64,000 nt of DNA, from assembly GCF_000292525.1 (NCBI RefSeq), contig NZ_AEYF01000053.1, positions 43,584 to 107,583 on the forward strand, in the 5' to 3' direction. Positions within the stretch are counted from its first letter, which is position 1, and the number at the start of each line of letters is the position of its first letter. Source of the DNA: Rhizobium sp. CCGE 510. GTDB taxonomy: Bacteria > Pseudomonadota > Alphaproteobacteria > Rhizobiales > Rhizobiaceae. Positions 43,592-53,493 of the stretch are shown in pieces. Made by a program: the position numbers and the translations under genes. Below the pieces are notes generated by a model. It was not told where the DNA came from and did no database searches. It saw only the letters and a program-made list of their open reading frames with translations.

Positions 43592-44344
43592 TCATGCGGC
43601 ACTTTGCTCCATTCGCCTTTCGAGGAACTGTTCGATCTCAAACGCCAACGCCGCAGGGTCGTGGCCAACCGTTTCGAGATGCAACTCAGGGCTCTCAGGG
43701 ATCTCGTACGGTGAGGAAACGCCGGTGAAATTGGCTATCTTGCCAGCGAACGCCTTCCGATAAAGCCCCTTCGGATCGCGCCGCGCGCATTCCTCGAGCG
43801 GCGTGTCGACGAAGATTTCGATGAACTCCCCCTCCTCCATCAGTTCGCGAGCCATCCGGCGTTCGCCGCGGAACGGCGAGATCAAGGATACGAGCACGAT
43901 CAGCCCAGCATCGGCCATCAGCTTAGCGACCTCGGCGACGCGGCGGATGTTCTCGACACGATCAGGCTGGTTGAAGCCTAGGTCGCGATTGAGCCCGTGG
44001 CGCACGTTGTCGCCGTCGAGCATGTAGGTGTGCTTACCGCGGGCATGCAGCAACCGGTCGAGCGCATTGGCGATTGTGGACTTGCCGGAGCCGGAAAGTC
44101 CGGTGAACCACAGGACGGCTGGCCGCTGGCTCTTCATCGCCGCGCGCGCGCCCTTGTCAAAGCCGGTCGCCTGCCAATGCACGTTGTCGGCGCGCCTTGC
44201 CCAGCTTTGGCTACCGCTGAAAAGCTTTGTATTGAAGACCCCGGTCGGCCCATAGTCTTTGCGAAAGAACTCGGGAGGATCGACATGGTCGATGATGTCC
44301 AGCTCGTTTTCCCAGCACAGCTTCCACCGCACCTCAGAACGCAT
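43592..44344 (-). CDS. cysC: Adenylylsulfate (APS) kinase
   Basis: A 250-residue APS kinase. The P-loop GLSGSGKS is at residues 82-89, with MLDGDNVRHGLNRDLGF and SLISPFRGERRMARE further on. It makes PAPS, the sulfate donor for, among others, sulfated Nod factors. It corresponds to the C-terminal half of NodQ or to stand-alone CysC. The first 65 residues (WENELDIIDHVDPPEFFRKD and following) are not part of the kinase core. The start is fixed by AAAGGAGGTC 7 bases before ATG 44344. No ATP sulfurylase gene lies beside it. Confidence 0.85.
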   Translation of the reverse strand: MRSEVRWKLCWENELDIIDHVDPPEFFRKDYGPTGVFNTKLFSGSQSWARRADNVHWQATGFDKGARAAMKSQRPAVLWFTGLSGSGKSTIANALDRLLHARGKHTYMLDGDNVRHGLNRDLGFNQPDRVENIRRVAEVAKLMADAGLIVLVSLISPFRGERRMARELMEEGEFIEIFVDTPLEECARRDPKGLYRKAFAGKIANFTGVSSPYEIPESPELHLETVGHDPAALAFEIEQFLERRMEQSAA

Positions 44345-44627
44345 GCAAAGACCTCCTTTGGTATTTCTTGCTGCTGTTTTGAAGCACGCATTGTTTGATC
44401 GAAGCAGCGGTCACTCCGCTGCAGGTCGGCGCCGTTGCTCGGGTTCGCGATATAGCCAGTCCGGACCGTCGAAGGTTTCGCTGTCACTCGCGTCTGAGAT
44501 CAAGATTCCTAATGCACCATCATGGGAGATTGGTAAAATTAATTGTATCAATGGAATCATCGATGCTTTGGATGATGAATAGACTGGTTTCTTAGGCTTT
44601 GACGTGACCTTCCTGGCACTTGCCGCG

Positions 44628-45794
44628 TAATACCAGCCGTCATTGAGCGTGACTCGCGTGGGGATTCCCAACGGCCAACGAATCTGAATCTTTGGCGTAA
44701 ACAGGAGGTTTGCGATGGAATCAGCGCTTTCTTTGCGTTCGGATTTCGACGGGTCCATGTTGCGGCGTCTGGCCCGTCAGACGCGCGATGCCGATCAGGC
44801 GCGGCGGCTTCTTTCGCTCGCATCGATCTATGATGGTGGCTCACGCGCCGATGCCGCCCGGCTTGGCAGCGTGACAGTTCAGATCGTGCGCGATTAGGTG
44901 GTGCGCTTCAATACTCGCGGTCCCGACGGGCTGATCAACGGCAAGGCTCCGGGAAAGCCTTCTCTCCTGAACGACGAACAGCGAACGGCGTTGGCGCAAG
45001 CCATCGAGCGCGGACCGACGCCTTATCTTGATGGCGTCGTTCGGTGGCGTCTGTGTGATCTGGCCCAATGGATTTGGGAAGAGTTCCGCATCTCAGTGAG
45101 CGAGGAGACCCTGGGTCGCGAAATGCGTGCCATGGGGTATCGCAAGCTCTTGGCTCGCCCAAGACATCATGCGCAGGATCCGGAGGCGGCGGAGGCATCT
45201 AAAAAAACTTCCCCGCCGCTGTGGCAGAAATCACCGCCGGTCCCGCCAAGGGCAAAGTGATCGAAATCTGGTTCCAGGACGAAGCGCGGATAGGCCAGAA
45301 GAACAAGATCACCCGCCGCTGGGCCAAGCGGGGGTCAAGGCCCTCCGCGCCGCACGACCAGCGAACCCGGTCGGCCTATATCTTCGGTGCCATCTGCCCC
45401 AAGCAGGGCAAGGCTGCCGCTCTCGTCATGCCGTGGTGCGACACTCATGCCATGAACCAGCACCTGATAGAGATCTCCCGCAACGTTGCTGACAATGCCC
45501 ACGCCGTTCTCATCATGGACCAAGCGGGATGGCACATGTCCAACAATCTCGTCGTTCCTGAAAACATCACCATCCTGCCACTACCGCCAAAATCGCCCGA
45601 GTTGAACCCGGTCGAAAACATCTGGCAGTTCATGAGGGACAACTGGCTCTCAAACCGCGTCTTCAAGTCCTACGAGGATATCGTCGACCACTGCTGCTAC
45701 GCTTGGAGAACCCTCCAGGAGCGCCCATGGAACATCATGTCGATCGGAAGACGCAAATGGGCGCAAGGGTTCTGATCAATGACGGTTGGTATAA
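44628..45794 (+). mobile_element. IS630-family insertion sequence
   Basis: The ends are inverted repeats TACCAGCCGTCATTGA (left, 44631) and TACCAACCGTCATTGA (right end read inward, about 45791). They are flanked by TA-rich bases, as expected for TA-targeting IS630 elements. It encloses the broken transposase below. The 286 bases left of it, back to the APS kinase start, show no recognised gene. Confidence 0.75.
44715..45776 (+). pseudogene. IS630-family transposase with internal stop
   Basis: The frame starts MESALSLRSDFDGSMLRRLA and reads a helix-turn-helix region, is stopped by TAG at 44895, and resumes in phase (VVRFNTRGPDGLINGKAPGK). Near 45199 a run of seven A's shifts to the frame of NFPAAVAEITAGPAKGKVIE, which holds the DDE contexts IWFQDEARIGQKNKITRRWA, LIMDQAGWHMSNNL and LPPKSPELNPVENIWQFMRD. 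The A-run may be a natural frameshift site as in other IS630 elements. The TAG is a real lesion. Confidence 0.8.
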
Positions 45795-46042
45795 GACGAC
45801 CGCGCAACCCCTTCAGCGGCCGAGAGCAGGGATGAGTTGGACCGATTGACCCAACATGCGCCTCCCCGTTTACCCAACTATGTCCCGCAGAGATTTGGCG
45901 ATGAATGGTCGGCTGTAGTCCTAACCGCGCGCAAAGCTCGCTTCGGCAACTTGCAACGGCGCGAGCGTTTGGTTGCGGTTTCTGATAGAACTTCATCAGG
46001 GACGGACGCACGTTCTGTTTCTTGATGCGAGCGATCTACGTC

Positions 46043-46564
46043 CTATTCGCGATCGTCTGCAGTGGCGCTGGTAGACGCGACTTTCACGCCACCATCGCCG
46101 CTATCGCTACCGGTCTCGTCTATGCGGCTTAGTAAGCTGTAAATATCTTGCAAAATCTCTTCATCGAAAGTCCGCAACTTCACGATAGTAGCCAACAGCA
46201 GAACCGCTTTGGTTTCAGTTTCGCCCCAAAGATAAGGTGCCGCCGGGGCGATAATCTCTTCCGGAGTCGCATCCAAGACCTCACACAGATGAATCAGTCG
46301 GCTCACGGTCAAGCGGGATACTCCATTTTCGTACCGGCCGTAGACCTGCTTAGTGATGCCAAGCAAGGGCGCCAGTTTCGAGCGCGGGAGTTTTCGCTTA
46401 TCGCGGGCTTCGCGAAGGCTGACGCTGATCAAGTTTTCGAGTTCGGCGCTAAGTGCAATCCGTCCGTCAAAAGGTTTTCGATAGACCGGCTTGTCTATGC
46501 CTGGATCATCGACTTGTTGCAAACCGAGTTCATCAATCCATTGCTTCAATGATGGTCCTGACAT
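46043..46564 (-). CDS. XRE-family regulator, paralogue 1
   Basis: A 173-residue protein with a helix-turn-helix of the XRE/Cro type at about residues 50-110: SLREARDKRKLPRSKLAPLL, GITKQVYGRYENGVSRLTVS, RLIHLCEVLDATPEEII. An N-terminal DDPGIDKPVYRKPFDGRI segment is shared with the regulator at 47433-47999. The C terminus is acidic. Target and signal are unknown. No operon partner is evident. Confidence 0.82.
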   Translation of the reverse strand: MSGPSLKQWIDELGLQQVDDPGIDKPVYRKPFDGRIALSAELENLISVSLREARDKRKLPRSKLAPLLGITKQVYGRYENGVSRLTVSRLIHLCEVLDATPEEIIAPAAPYLWGETETKAVLLLATIVKLRTFDEEILQDIYSLLSRIDETGSDSGDGGVKVASTSATADDRE

Positions 46565-47432
46565 TGCTCCGACTGAGGTAAATGCGCCAGAGCTCTTTAT
46601 CCGGAAAGTGATGTGCTTGGAACCACCAATGTTTCGATTTCGGTCTCATTTGGCGCATTTTTGTCCACGCGAACCTCACCCGATAGCTATCGTTCACTCA
46701 AATATATCAGTGAGCGCGAGTACATAGATCTAGCCAACACCGAAATCGCTTCACGCAAGGATTATCCAATTGCGCCAAATTGGCTATGAACACCTTCCGG
46801 GACGTCGTGTGCGGGCATGGTGGTCTTTTGTCCTGCACGTGGAGACTCTCGGCTCACGGCCAACCAATCACGGCTGCGCGTGTCGGCTGCCCTAGGCGAT
46901 GCCCTCATAGTACCTCTGAAGGGCGGCAGCCATGAACAGCGAGGTTTGTCTAGCTGCGTTTCCCGTCTCGGCGACTCGACCCCTTTTCGCGGAACCTGAT
47001 CCGTGATGTCGAAAGGCTATTTCCGAGCCGAATGGCACAAAGGGATCGGCGCGATGAAACAGAGGCGCGGAGAGGACAGGCTTCGATTTAGTAATTGAAA
47101 AAAGCATGCGCGCCGGCAGCTCGAATACCCACATGGCATTGAGCAGGAGAACCCAATGTGGGAGTTAATCACAGACCCTACTGTCGAAGCAAAGCGCATG
47201 CAAATAGACTTGGCGTCGCTCGTCGACGGATCGCTCGAGCATCGAGCAAGATCGACGCCAACCAACGATCGAATATTGCGCAATCGGCACGTATTGTGTT
47301 CAGACGGAAATGCGAGTGAAAAGCTAAGTTGTGAGATTGCGGGTGTCTGCACACCGACGACAGCGCGTCGGCTGCGACACCCGGCTATCACCAATACTGC
47401 TACTGGTCGGGGGCGTCATAGACAAACCCAGC
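46565..47432. other. 868 bp between the twin regulators
   Basis: Holds the promoter-proximal motif of paralogue 1 (46647-46663). The only protein-like stretch is a plus-strand frame 47156-47461 starting MWELITDPTVEAKRMQIDLA, then SLVDGSLEHRARS, whose first 40 residues look genuine before it drifts. I do not recognise it. It may be a decayed gene. Confidence 0.4.
46647..46663. promoter_or_regulatory. Motif shared by both XRE-gene upstream regions
   Basis: CATTTGGCGCATTTTTG lies 83 bases before paralogue 1. A near copy, CATTTTGGGCATTTTTTG, lies at 48034-48051 before paralogue 2. It could be an operator for one or both regulators. Confidence 0.35.
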
Positions 47433-47999
47433 TCACTTCACGGTCTCCGCTACATCACTGATACCCCTGTCGCTATCGTCGTCATCGGGGATCATTCGCT
47501 GCAGGAGCCGAATAAGATCGCGCGTCGTGCCCTTCGGAAGCCTCCTGAGAACCCGAGCCAGTGTGAGACAATCCTCGGCCTCCTCCGATGTACGGCCCCA
47601 AAGATGTGGCGCAGCTTCAAAGATCATATCGATAGGCATAAAGCCAAGAATCTCACACAGATGGATCATCCGGGTAACAGTCATTTTGGAAAATGCCCGC
47701 TCATAGCGTCCGTATACAGGGATGGACAGACCAAGCATTGGAGCAACGTCCGCACGAGACAGGCCTTGCGCTTCGCGTGTCTTTTTCAGGAACGCGCTGA
47801 TCAATTCCTCCATGTGTCCCAGGGATGTAATTTTGCCGTCGAAACCTGGCTTTCGACAGATCGGCTTGTCAACCTCCGGATCGGCGGTGCTGACGAGGCC
47901 TCTCGAACTTCTGTAGCTTGTTAGATCTTCCGTCACCGCACGTCCCTGTTTTCCTGCCACTCGTTGTAAGCGTGCGCCAACTGAACGGATTTGAACCAC
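47433..47999 (-). CDS. XRE-family regulator, paralogue 2
   Basis: A 188-residue XRE regulator clearly related to the one at 46043-46564. Shared features are DPEVDKPICRKPGFDGKI, then AFLKKTREAQGLSRADVAPM, LGLSIPVYGRYERAFSKMTV, RMIHLCEILGFMPIDMIFEA and APHLWG (APYLWG in the other). The C-terminal part differs. The true start could lie downstream of 47999, since the first 35 residues are not shared. Confidence 0.8.
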   Translation of the reverse strand: MVQIRSVGARLQRVAGKQGRAVTEDLTSYRSSRGLVSTADPEVDKPICRKPGFDGKITSLGHMEELISAFLKKTREAQGLSRADVAPMLGLSIPVYGRYERAFSKMTVTRMIHLCEILGFMPIDMIFEAAPHLWGRTSEEAEDCLTLARVLRRLPKGTTRDLIRLLQRMIPDDDDSDRGISDVAETVK

Positions 48000-48033
48000 T
48001 TGTCATCGCCACACTACAACCGTTTTAAATACC

Positions 48034-48051
48034 CATTTTGGGCATTTTTTG
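48034..48051. promoter_or_regulatory. Second copy of the shared XRE upstream motif
   Basis: CATTTTGGGCATTTTTTG, 35 bases before the annotated start of paralogue 2; see the copy at 46647-46663. The rest of 48000-48231 has no gene. Confidence 0.35.
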
Positions 48052-48231
48052 CGTTATAGCAAATATTTAAGGGTTTAGCCAAATTGCTTCAGGAATGCAT
48101 GCAAAACAGGCGCTGAGACCGGTCGCCCAGTTCCGTGAAAGATCTGTTGCTATGGCCGAACCCGCCACTAAATCATCTAGGTTAGCGTCGAATTTGAGCG
48201 AAAATTCACATTCAATGCTCAACATCTTCTA

Positions 48232-49075
48232 GGAGTTGTGGACACTTACCTAAGCCATAGGATTGTTGCGGCCAGAGCGATCATGGCCCGGTAGTTTCGC
48301 ACGGTTTTCTCATATCGTGTGGCGATGCGTCGAAACTGCTTGAGTTTTGAGAAGCAGCACTCGACGAGATAACGTTGAGCGTAGAGTTGCTTATCGAGTG
48401 GGTATTTGCGGGCGCGGGACGGATTGTTGGGTATCACCGCTTTCGCGCCCTTGTCGGCAATAGCCTGGCGTAGCCGGTCGCTGTCGTAGGCGGTATCGGC
48501 CATGACGACCTCGGCTGGCATGCCCTCGATTAAGGCGTCGGCTTGTGGTGCATCGCCTTTCTGGCCGGCAGTCAGCACGAAGCGAACAGGGCATCCAAGG
48601 CCACGCACTGCCATGTGAATTTTGGTGCTCAAGCCGCCGCGGGAACGGCCAAGCGCCTGATCTTCAGCCCCTTTTTTGCACCCGCGGCGTGTTGATGAGC
48701 CCGGATGATGGTGCTGTCGACGATCAGATATTCAAAATCACTGTCATCCGACATCGCTTCGAAAACACGCCACCAGACACCCTTCTGGCTCCACCGGCTG
48801 AAGCGACGAAACACGCTGTTCCAATCGCCGAACGCGTCCGGCAGATCGCGCCAAGGTGACCCTGTGCGCACGATCCACAAGACCGCTTCGACGAACATGC
48901 GGTTGTCGCGACCCGAAGAACCACGCGTTCGATCATCGCCGATAATATGCTGCGACAGCCGATCCCATTGATCGTCTCGAAGAATCAAACGGTCAAAAAC
49001 ACCCATGACTGCCTCCAAAAAGCAGTCTTGAATCACATCATAGCTCTCTTGGGAATCCCAAGAGTCCACGCCTCC
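48232..49075 (-). mobile_element. IS5/IS427-group insertion sequence
   Basis: An 844-base element with inverted ends GGAGTTGTGGACAC (left) and GGAGGCGTGGACTC (right, read inward). It is flanked by TA (CTA on both sides), the target preference of the IS427 group. It is distinct from the element at 37324. It appears intact. Confidence 0.85.
48246..49006 (-). CDS. IS427-group transposase, two overlapping frames
   Basis: OrfA (48629-49006) starts MGVFDRLILRDDQWDRLSQH and ends just after DSTIIRAHQHAAGAKKG. OrfB (to 48246) carries GLSTKIHMAVRGLGCPVRFV, VMADTAYDSDRLRQAI and YLVECCFSKLKQFRRIATRY, the remaining DDE parts. The frames join at a slippery AAAAAAGGGG (near 48668-48677). That is the normal frameshift mode of this group, so a fused transposase is likely produced. 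Confidence 0.85.
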
Positions 49076-50334
49076 TAAGCCGTCATCGTTGAGGACGAAA
49101 AAAATAATCTCGAAAACCGATCCATTTCCCCGTCCCAGGATATCCCATTTGGCTAGCTGGGAAAGCTCCGCCGTGCTGGAGATCACCCAGCCAAGAACCC
49201 ATATCGGTTACCGCTCCCGCAAGCGTGTAGGTTCGAAATTCCGCCTCCTTCAACCAAGCTATCGAAAGAGAGCGCTGCATATCCACCTGCTCCGACCTTT
49301 TAGTCCGCTAGCAAAAGGCGGTCGGGGAACGACTTCTCGAAGCGGTTTCCTGCCGGCCGACTAGGGCTACGGCAGCGCCGAAATCCTCGCCAAGCCGGTC
49401 GAGTGTAAGGCTTCGGCAACATCGCGCCGAAGAGCAACAGGAAGGGCTCAGTCGTCTTCTCACGCTGGGTTCTATCGGCAGCGTAACCTCGTGAAGCGTC
49501 AAAAGCATTGGTTCGATCGCAATTGACGCAAAGATAACAGTCGCGTGCGATCTCGCACATTGACAGGTTGGCATGATGCAAGTGCCGACGTGCACTGTGA
49601 GCTCGACCCAATTCACTCCCAATGCTGGGTCGGCCTTCGGACGGATCGCTCGCAAGGTTGACGGCGTTCACATACTAGGCGGAGTGGCACAATCTACGAC
49701 TCCCGACACACGGTGAGCACCGGAAGGCGCCTTCTGTCGCCATTGAAACATTCACTAACAATGCTCTGGTGGCACACCAATTGCTTGTAAGAGCCCAGAT
49801 CTCTGCCGGCAATGGTTCCGGTCCAAGCTCCAGTGGTTACTATCGACGATGACCAACACTTTTAGATGTAAGGCCCATCTTCGCCCATGTCGTACCCTAC
49901 GAACGGAGCTCGTCAGCGATCATCACGCGCGGCGGCGTGCAGCCGATCCAAAGAGCTTTGTCACGAGCCACCGCTCAGCGCGGGGGCCTCTTCGGCTTTG
50001 GATCAAGACGTCTAGAGCAATGCCATTCTGGCCGACAGCGCCGCCAGAGCCAATGTTTTTCGCACGCGATCGAAATAACGGAATTCGTCCAGATGTCATG
50101 TCGCCGCGAATGGGACTGCTTCGAGGGATTCCAGCGGGAGATCGCCTTGCCGAGTTAGGGCTCCCACTGGCACGCGGGTTCATTGGTGACGCCGGTGCCG
50201 CATGTTGGCCGCCGCAACCCGCTAAACTTAACGGCGCCCTGGAACCTGAAGAGACACAGCGAAATTGGCCTTTTGTTTGGCACCGGTTGGACTAGGCCCG
50301 ATGTTCGTTTTCGTCTCAAAAGTGGAGATGCGAT
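49076..50334. other. 1.26 kb without a recognised gene
   Basis: Contains a near-consensus -24/-12 promoter (49770-49785). Also a plus frame 49849-50295 (MTNTFRCKAHLRPCRTLRTE) that lies between that promoter and ggps2 but has no recognisable motif. Minus-strand frames around 49083-49671 are likewise unrecognised. It may hold remnants left by IS activity. Confidence 0.45.
49770..49785 (+). promoter_or_regulatory. Near-consensus sigma-54 promoter ahead of ggps2
   Basis: TGGCACACCAATTGCT has GG-N10-GC spacing and only one mismatch to TGGCACG-N4-TTGCW. It points toward ggps2, whose ATG is 550 bases downstream. A TGT-N10-ACA sequence occurs at 49735-49750, but only 19 bases upstream of the -24 element, too close for a normal NifA site. 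Confidence 0.55.
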
Positions 50335-51264
50335 ATGATTTCGAATCACCAAGCCGACGTCGTTGGCGATAGCGACAAGCTCATCGAGCATGCGCTGCAA
50401 GCTGCCATGGATACTGCTCTAAGTCCGGCTGCGCCGGCTCACCTGCGTGGAGCGCTAGACGCGGCAGTGTTTCCAGGTGGCTCCCGGATGCGCCCCAAGC
50501 TCTGCTTGAAAGTCTCCTATGTGTGCGGCGAAAGACATCCTGAGCTGGCGACAAGAGCCGCGGCAGCAATTGAATTGCTACACTGTGCCTCGTTGGTGCA
50601 TGACGACTTGCCTTGCTTCGATAACGCCGCGTTACGCCGCGGCAGACCGACGGTGCACCGGCTTTTCGGAGAGCCTATCGCCGTTTTGGCTGGCGATGCC
50701 TTGATTGTAATGGCTTTCAAATACCTCAGCTTGCAGGCTGCGCTAACACCTGAGTTGGGCGCGCGCATGATCGAGGTGGTTGCGGAGGCGGTCGGCCCCA
50801 GTCACGGACTGATCGCCGGACAGTCGATGGAGGCAATGACGCACGTCCCAATCGACCGCTATCACCATTACAAGACCGGCTCCCTCTTTGTCGCAGCGGC
50901 CACGTGCGGTGCCCTGGCAAGTGATGTTGATCCGGCCCCATGGTCTAAGGTGGGGGAATTGCTCGGGCATGCGTATCAGATCGCCGACGACATCGCAGAT
51001 ACAGTCGGTCGCGCCGAAGTGCTTGGCAAATTGCCTGCCGTGGACACGCAGCTGAAGCGGCCCAGTATCGTTCGCGGCGAAGGATTGGACAGCGCAGCCG
51101 CCAGATTTTACGCGTATCTCGAACAGATAGGTGACACCGTTCCTGCCAGCCCTCACAAACGGTCCTTCGTTAACTGGCTGAATCATGCACTTTGCAAAGG
51201 CGTGGCGGGACCGGGAAAAGCCGGGCTAATTCAACAAGCGGCGCTGGATTGCGCACCTTTATGA
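50335..51264 (+). CDS. ggps2: Geranylgeranyl diphosphate synthase, stand-alone copy
   Basis: A 309-residue trans-prenyl synthase. The first Asp-rich motif is SLVHDDLPCFDNAALRRGRP and the second YQIADDIADTVGRAE; GGSRMRPKLCLKVSYV near residue 50 binds diphosphate. It makes GGPP, the substrate of CPS. It is transcribed opposite to the gibberellin operon and replaces the operon's own decayed ggps, as reported for R. etli-type clusters. GTGGAGA precedes the ATG. Confidence 0.9.
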   Translation: MISNHQADVVGDSDKLIEHALQAAMDTALSPAAPAHLRGALDAAVFPGGSRMRPKLCLKVSYVCGERHPELATRAAAAIELLHCASLVHDDLPCFDNAALRRGRPTVHRLFGEPIAVLAGDALIVMAFKYLSLQAALTPELGARMIEVVAEAVGPSHGLIAGQSMEAMTHVPIDRYHHYKTGSLFVAAATCGALASDVDPAPWSKVGELLGHAYQIADDIADTVGRAEVLGKLPAVDTQLKRPSIVRGEGLDSAAARFYAYLEQIGDTVPASPHKRSFVNWLNHALCKGVAGPGKAGLIQQAALDCAPL

Positions 51265-51455
51265 GCTCCGAATTCCGTTACGCATAACCTAGCTAACCGG
51301 CGGCATCATTACCGCTTCATCGTCGACAGCTGCCTCATGAACACTTCGTTCCCTGTATCGAACCCGTGGGCCAGGTGGATTAGAGGTCTAGCTTTAGCGT
51401 TAACGGTTTTTGCAACCAGCTAGGCGCCGGCCGACACGAGCGAGCGACGCCGGCA

Positions 51456-52505
51456 TCATCCAGCTGGCGGATGCGCGGAGGGCAACAAGCGCGCCTGGCG
51501 CAACGTCGCCAGATCAGGTGAGCCGGTGCAAAAGCAGGCGACGGCCAACTGGCGGATGACGACCTCGAAATGCGCGACGACCGCTTCGGTCGATACCGTA
51601 GCCGCTGGCAGCACGCCGGCTGCCTGCCCGGCGATGTCCGCGCCCAGGCGAATGGCCTTGGCCACGTCGACGCCATCGCGGATCCCGCCGGAAGCGATAA
51701 GCTTCACCGTTGGCAGCGCCCGACGTACCGCCTGCAAGCTGGCCGGTGTCGGGATCCCCCAATCGGCGAACGCCATCGCCACTGCACGGCCGGCGGCATC
51801 GCGGGCGCGCTCGCCCTCCACCGCGGCCCAACTGGTGCCGCCCGCTCCGGCGACATCAATCACCGCAACACCCGCCTCGACGAGCGCGCAGGCCACCGAG
51901 GCGGACAGGCCCGACCCCACTTCTTTGGCCACGATCGGCACGCCCACGCTACGCGCGGCGCGAGCCATCTGCGCCAGGACGCCGCGCCAGTCGCGGTCGC
52001 CATCCGGCTGTAGCGCTTCCTGCAGCGGATTGAGATGGACGATCAGCCCATCAGCCTCCAGCGCATCGACAGCCCGGCGCGCCAGATCAAGGCCGTCGGC
52101 CTCACGCAGTTGCGCGGCGCCGATATTGGCCAGCAAGGGAATGTCAGGCGCCAGGCGGCGAAGCGCGCGCGTCAGTCCCTGGGAATTGCGCGATTGCAGG
52201 CTCACGCGCTGCGAACCGACGCACATGGCGATCCCCAAGGCTTGCGCCGCCTCGCTCAGATGCCGATTGATGGCCTCGGCGCGTGGCATTCCGCCGGTCA
52301 TGGAACTGATCAGCAGCGGCGCACGCATGGGCTTGCCTAACAGCGAGGTGCGCAGTCCGATCTGCGTCAGGTCCAGCTCGGGTAGTGCGCAGTGTTCGAA
52401 CCGGATTTGCTCCCAGCCGGCGGCGACCGTGGCTGGCGCCGTTCGCCGATTAAGCACGAGGTCCAGATGGTCGTCCTTGCGCCGGGTCAGGGCGTCGTCG
52501 CACAT
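51456..52505 (-). CDS. fni: Type II isopentenyl diphosphate isomerase
   Basis: A 349-residue FMN-dependent IPP isomerase: KDDHLDLVLNRRTAP, ISSMTGGMPRAEAINRHLSE, AMCVGSQRVSLQSRN, IVAKEVGSGLSASVACALVE, and the phosphate-binding SGGIRDGVDVAKAIRLGADI. It balances IPP and DMAPP for GGPP synthesis. The start MCDDALTRRKDDH at 52505 fits the family; a longer frame to 52625 would overlap ks. It is last gene of the gibberellin operon. Confidence 0.9.
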   Translation of the reverse strand: MCDDALTRRKDDHLDLVLNRRTAPATVAAGWEQIRFEHCALPELDLTQIGLRTSLLGKPMRAPLLISSMTGGMPRAEAINRHLSEAAQALGIAMCVGSQRVSLQSRNSQGLTRALRRLAPDIPLLANIGAAQLREADGLDLARRAVDALEADGLIVHLNPLQEALQPDGDRDWRGVLAQMARAARSVGVPIVAKEVGSGLSASVACALVEAGVAVIDVAGAGGTSWAAVEGERARDAAGRAVAMAFADWGIPTPASLQAVRRALPTVKLIASGGIRDGVDVAKAIRLGADIAGQAAGVLPAATVSTEAVVAHFEVVIRQLAVACFCTGSPDLATLRQARLLPSAHPPAG

Positions 52506-52590
52506 GCTCGCTCTATCCGCCGTATTGGGCGTTGGCGTTGCGTCGGATCGGACCGAGGGCGCTACGCGCACGCCGCCGCCTCCCGTGCGT

Positions 52591-53493
52591 TCACGCCGGC
52601 GCACGCTGGCCTCCCCCCGCAGCATCGTTGCCGTAGCGGCTGATCGAGGTCTCGTAGTACTTCGCGCGAATGGCCGCCATGGCCTCGATTAACGGTCCCC
52701 ATGGCGCAGGAAAGCGTTCCTCCACCATCACTCGGTGCAGCATGCGCTCATGGCCGGCCAGCTCGTCGTTGAGGAAATCCTCCACAGGCATAGCCGGATA
52801 ACGCTGCAGGAGCAGGATGGCAGCGTTGTCGGCCTCTCCCGCCGACCTATCCTTGGCGCGTCCATGCAGATCGTTCTGCAGGCGCCCTATCGTGGAGATG
52901 AGCCGCAGTACCTGGCGAAACGCCGGACGCGCGCGCAGGGTCGCCATGTCCAGCCCCCAAAGCAACGACAGGCAACAGAACACGTTCGCGTAGGCGATCG
53001 AATCGATGGAATTGTGCAAGTATTCGGCGTAAGACCAGCGTTGCGCCCCCGCCGCCTGCGCGTGTCCGGCGCGAAGCGCCGCGCAGTAGCACTGGGTATC
53101 GTTAAGAAGCTGAGTATAGTCGCGCCTATCGTAGGCGAGCGCGGCCAGGGAAGCGCGCAGCACAGCGCAGCCCTCGAACCCGGGGATCGCGCATGGGCCG
53201 CCCTGCCCCAGCGCCTGCTCCACCGCGGCCAGCTGCTCTGGCGCGATCAGGCCAAGGTCGTTGCAATCGTCGAGCCAAAACAGTAGCGCCAACTCGCGAT
53301 AAAACGCCACGATCAGCTTTTCGTCCTGCGGATCCCGGCCGGTGCGGGCGCTGGTATCGTGCAGGCTCGGTTGGATACGCTGCAGGATGTACTGTCCGCC
53401 CCTAACTGCTTCCACGGCATGCTCGTCGGCGAATCCGGTTAGAGAACGCCCCCACTCCAGTACTTGCTGCAGCGCGCTTTCGGTCGGGATCAT
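52591..53493 (-). CDS. ks: ent-Kaurene synthase
   Basis: A 300-residue class I diterpene synthase. The metal-binding DDxxD is LLFWLDDCNDLGLI (about residue 83). The second metal motif is IGRLQNDLHGRAKDRSAGEA. It converts ent-copalyl diphosphate to ent-kaurene. The start MIPTESALQQVLEW overlaps the cps stop (ATGA), so the two are coupled. Confidence 0.93.
   Translation of the reverse strand: MIPTESALQQVLEWGRSLTGFADEHAVEAVRGGQYILQRIQPSLHDTSARTGRDPQDEKLIVAFYRELALLFWLDDCNDLGLIAPEQLAAVEQALGQGGPCAIPGFEGCAVLRASLAALAYDRRDYTQLLNDTQCYCAALRAGHAQAAGAQRWSYAEYLHNSIDSIAYANVFCCLSLLWGLDMATLRARPAFRQVLRLISTIGRLQNDLHGRAKDRSAGEADNAAILLLQRYPAMPVEDFLNDELAGHERMLHRVMVEERFPAPWGPLIEAMAAIRAKYYETSISRYGNDAAGGGQRAPA

Noticed and set aside
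44411..44630. Gene interrupted by the IS630 element
   Set aside because: Frames on the two sides do not join into a recognisable protein once the IS is removed.
49735..49750. TGT-N10-ACA as a functional NifA site for ggps2
   Set aside because: It matches the consensus but ends only 19 bases before the -24 element, where NifA would clash with polymerase; kept only as an observation.
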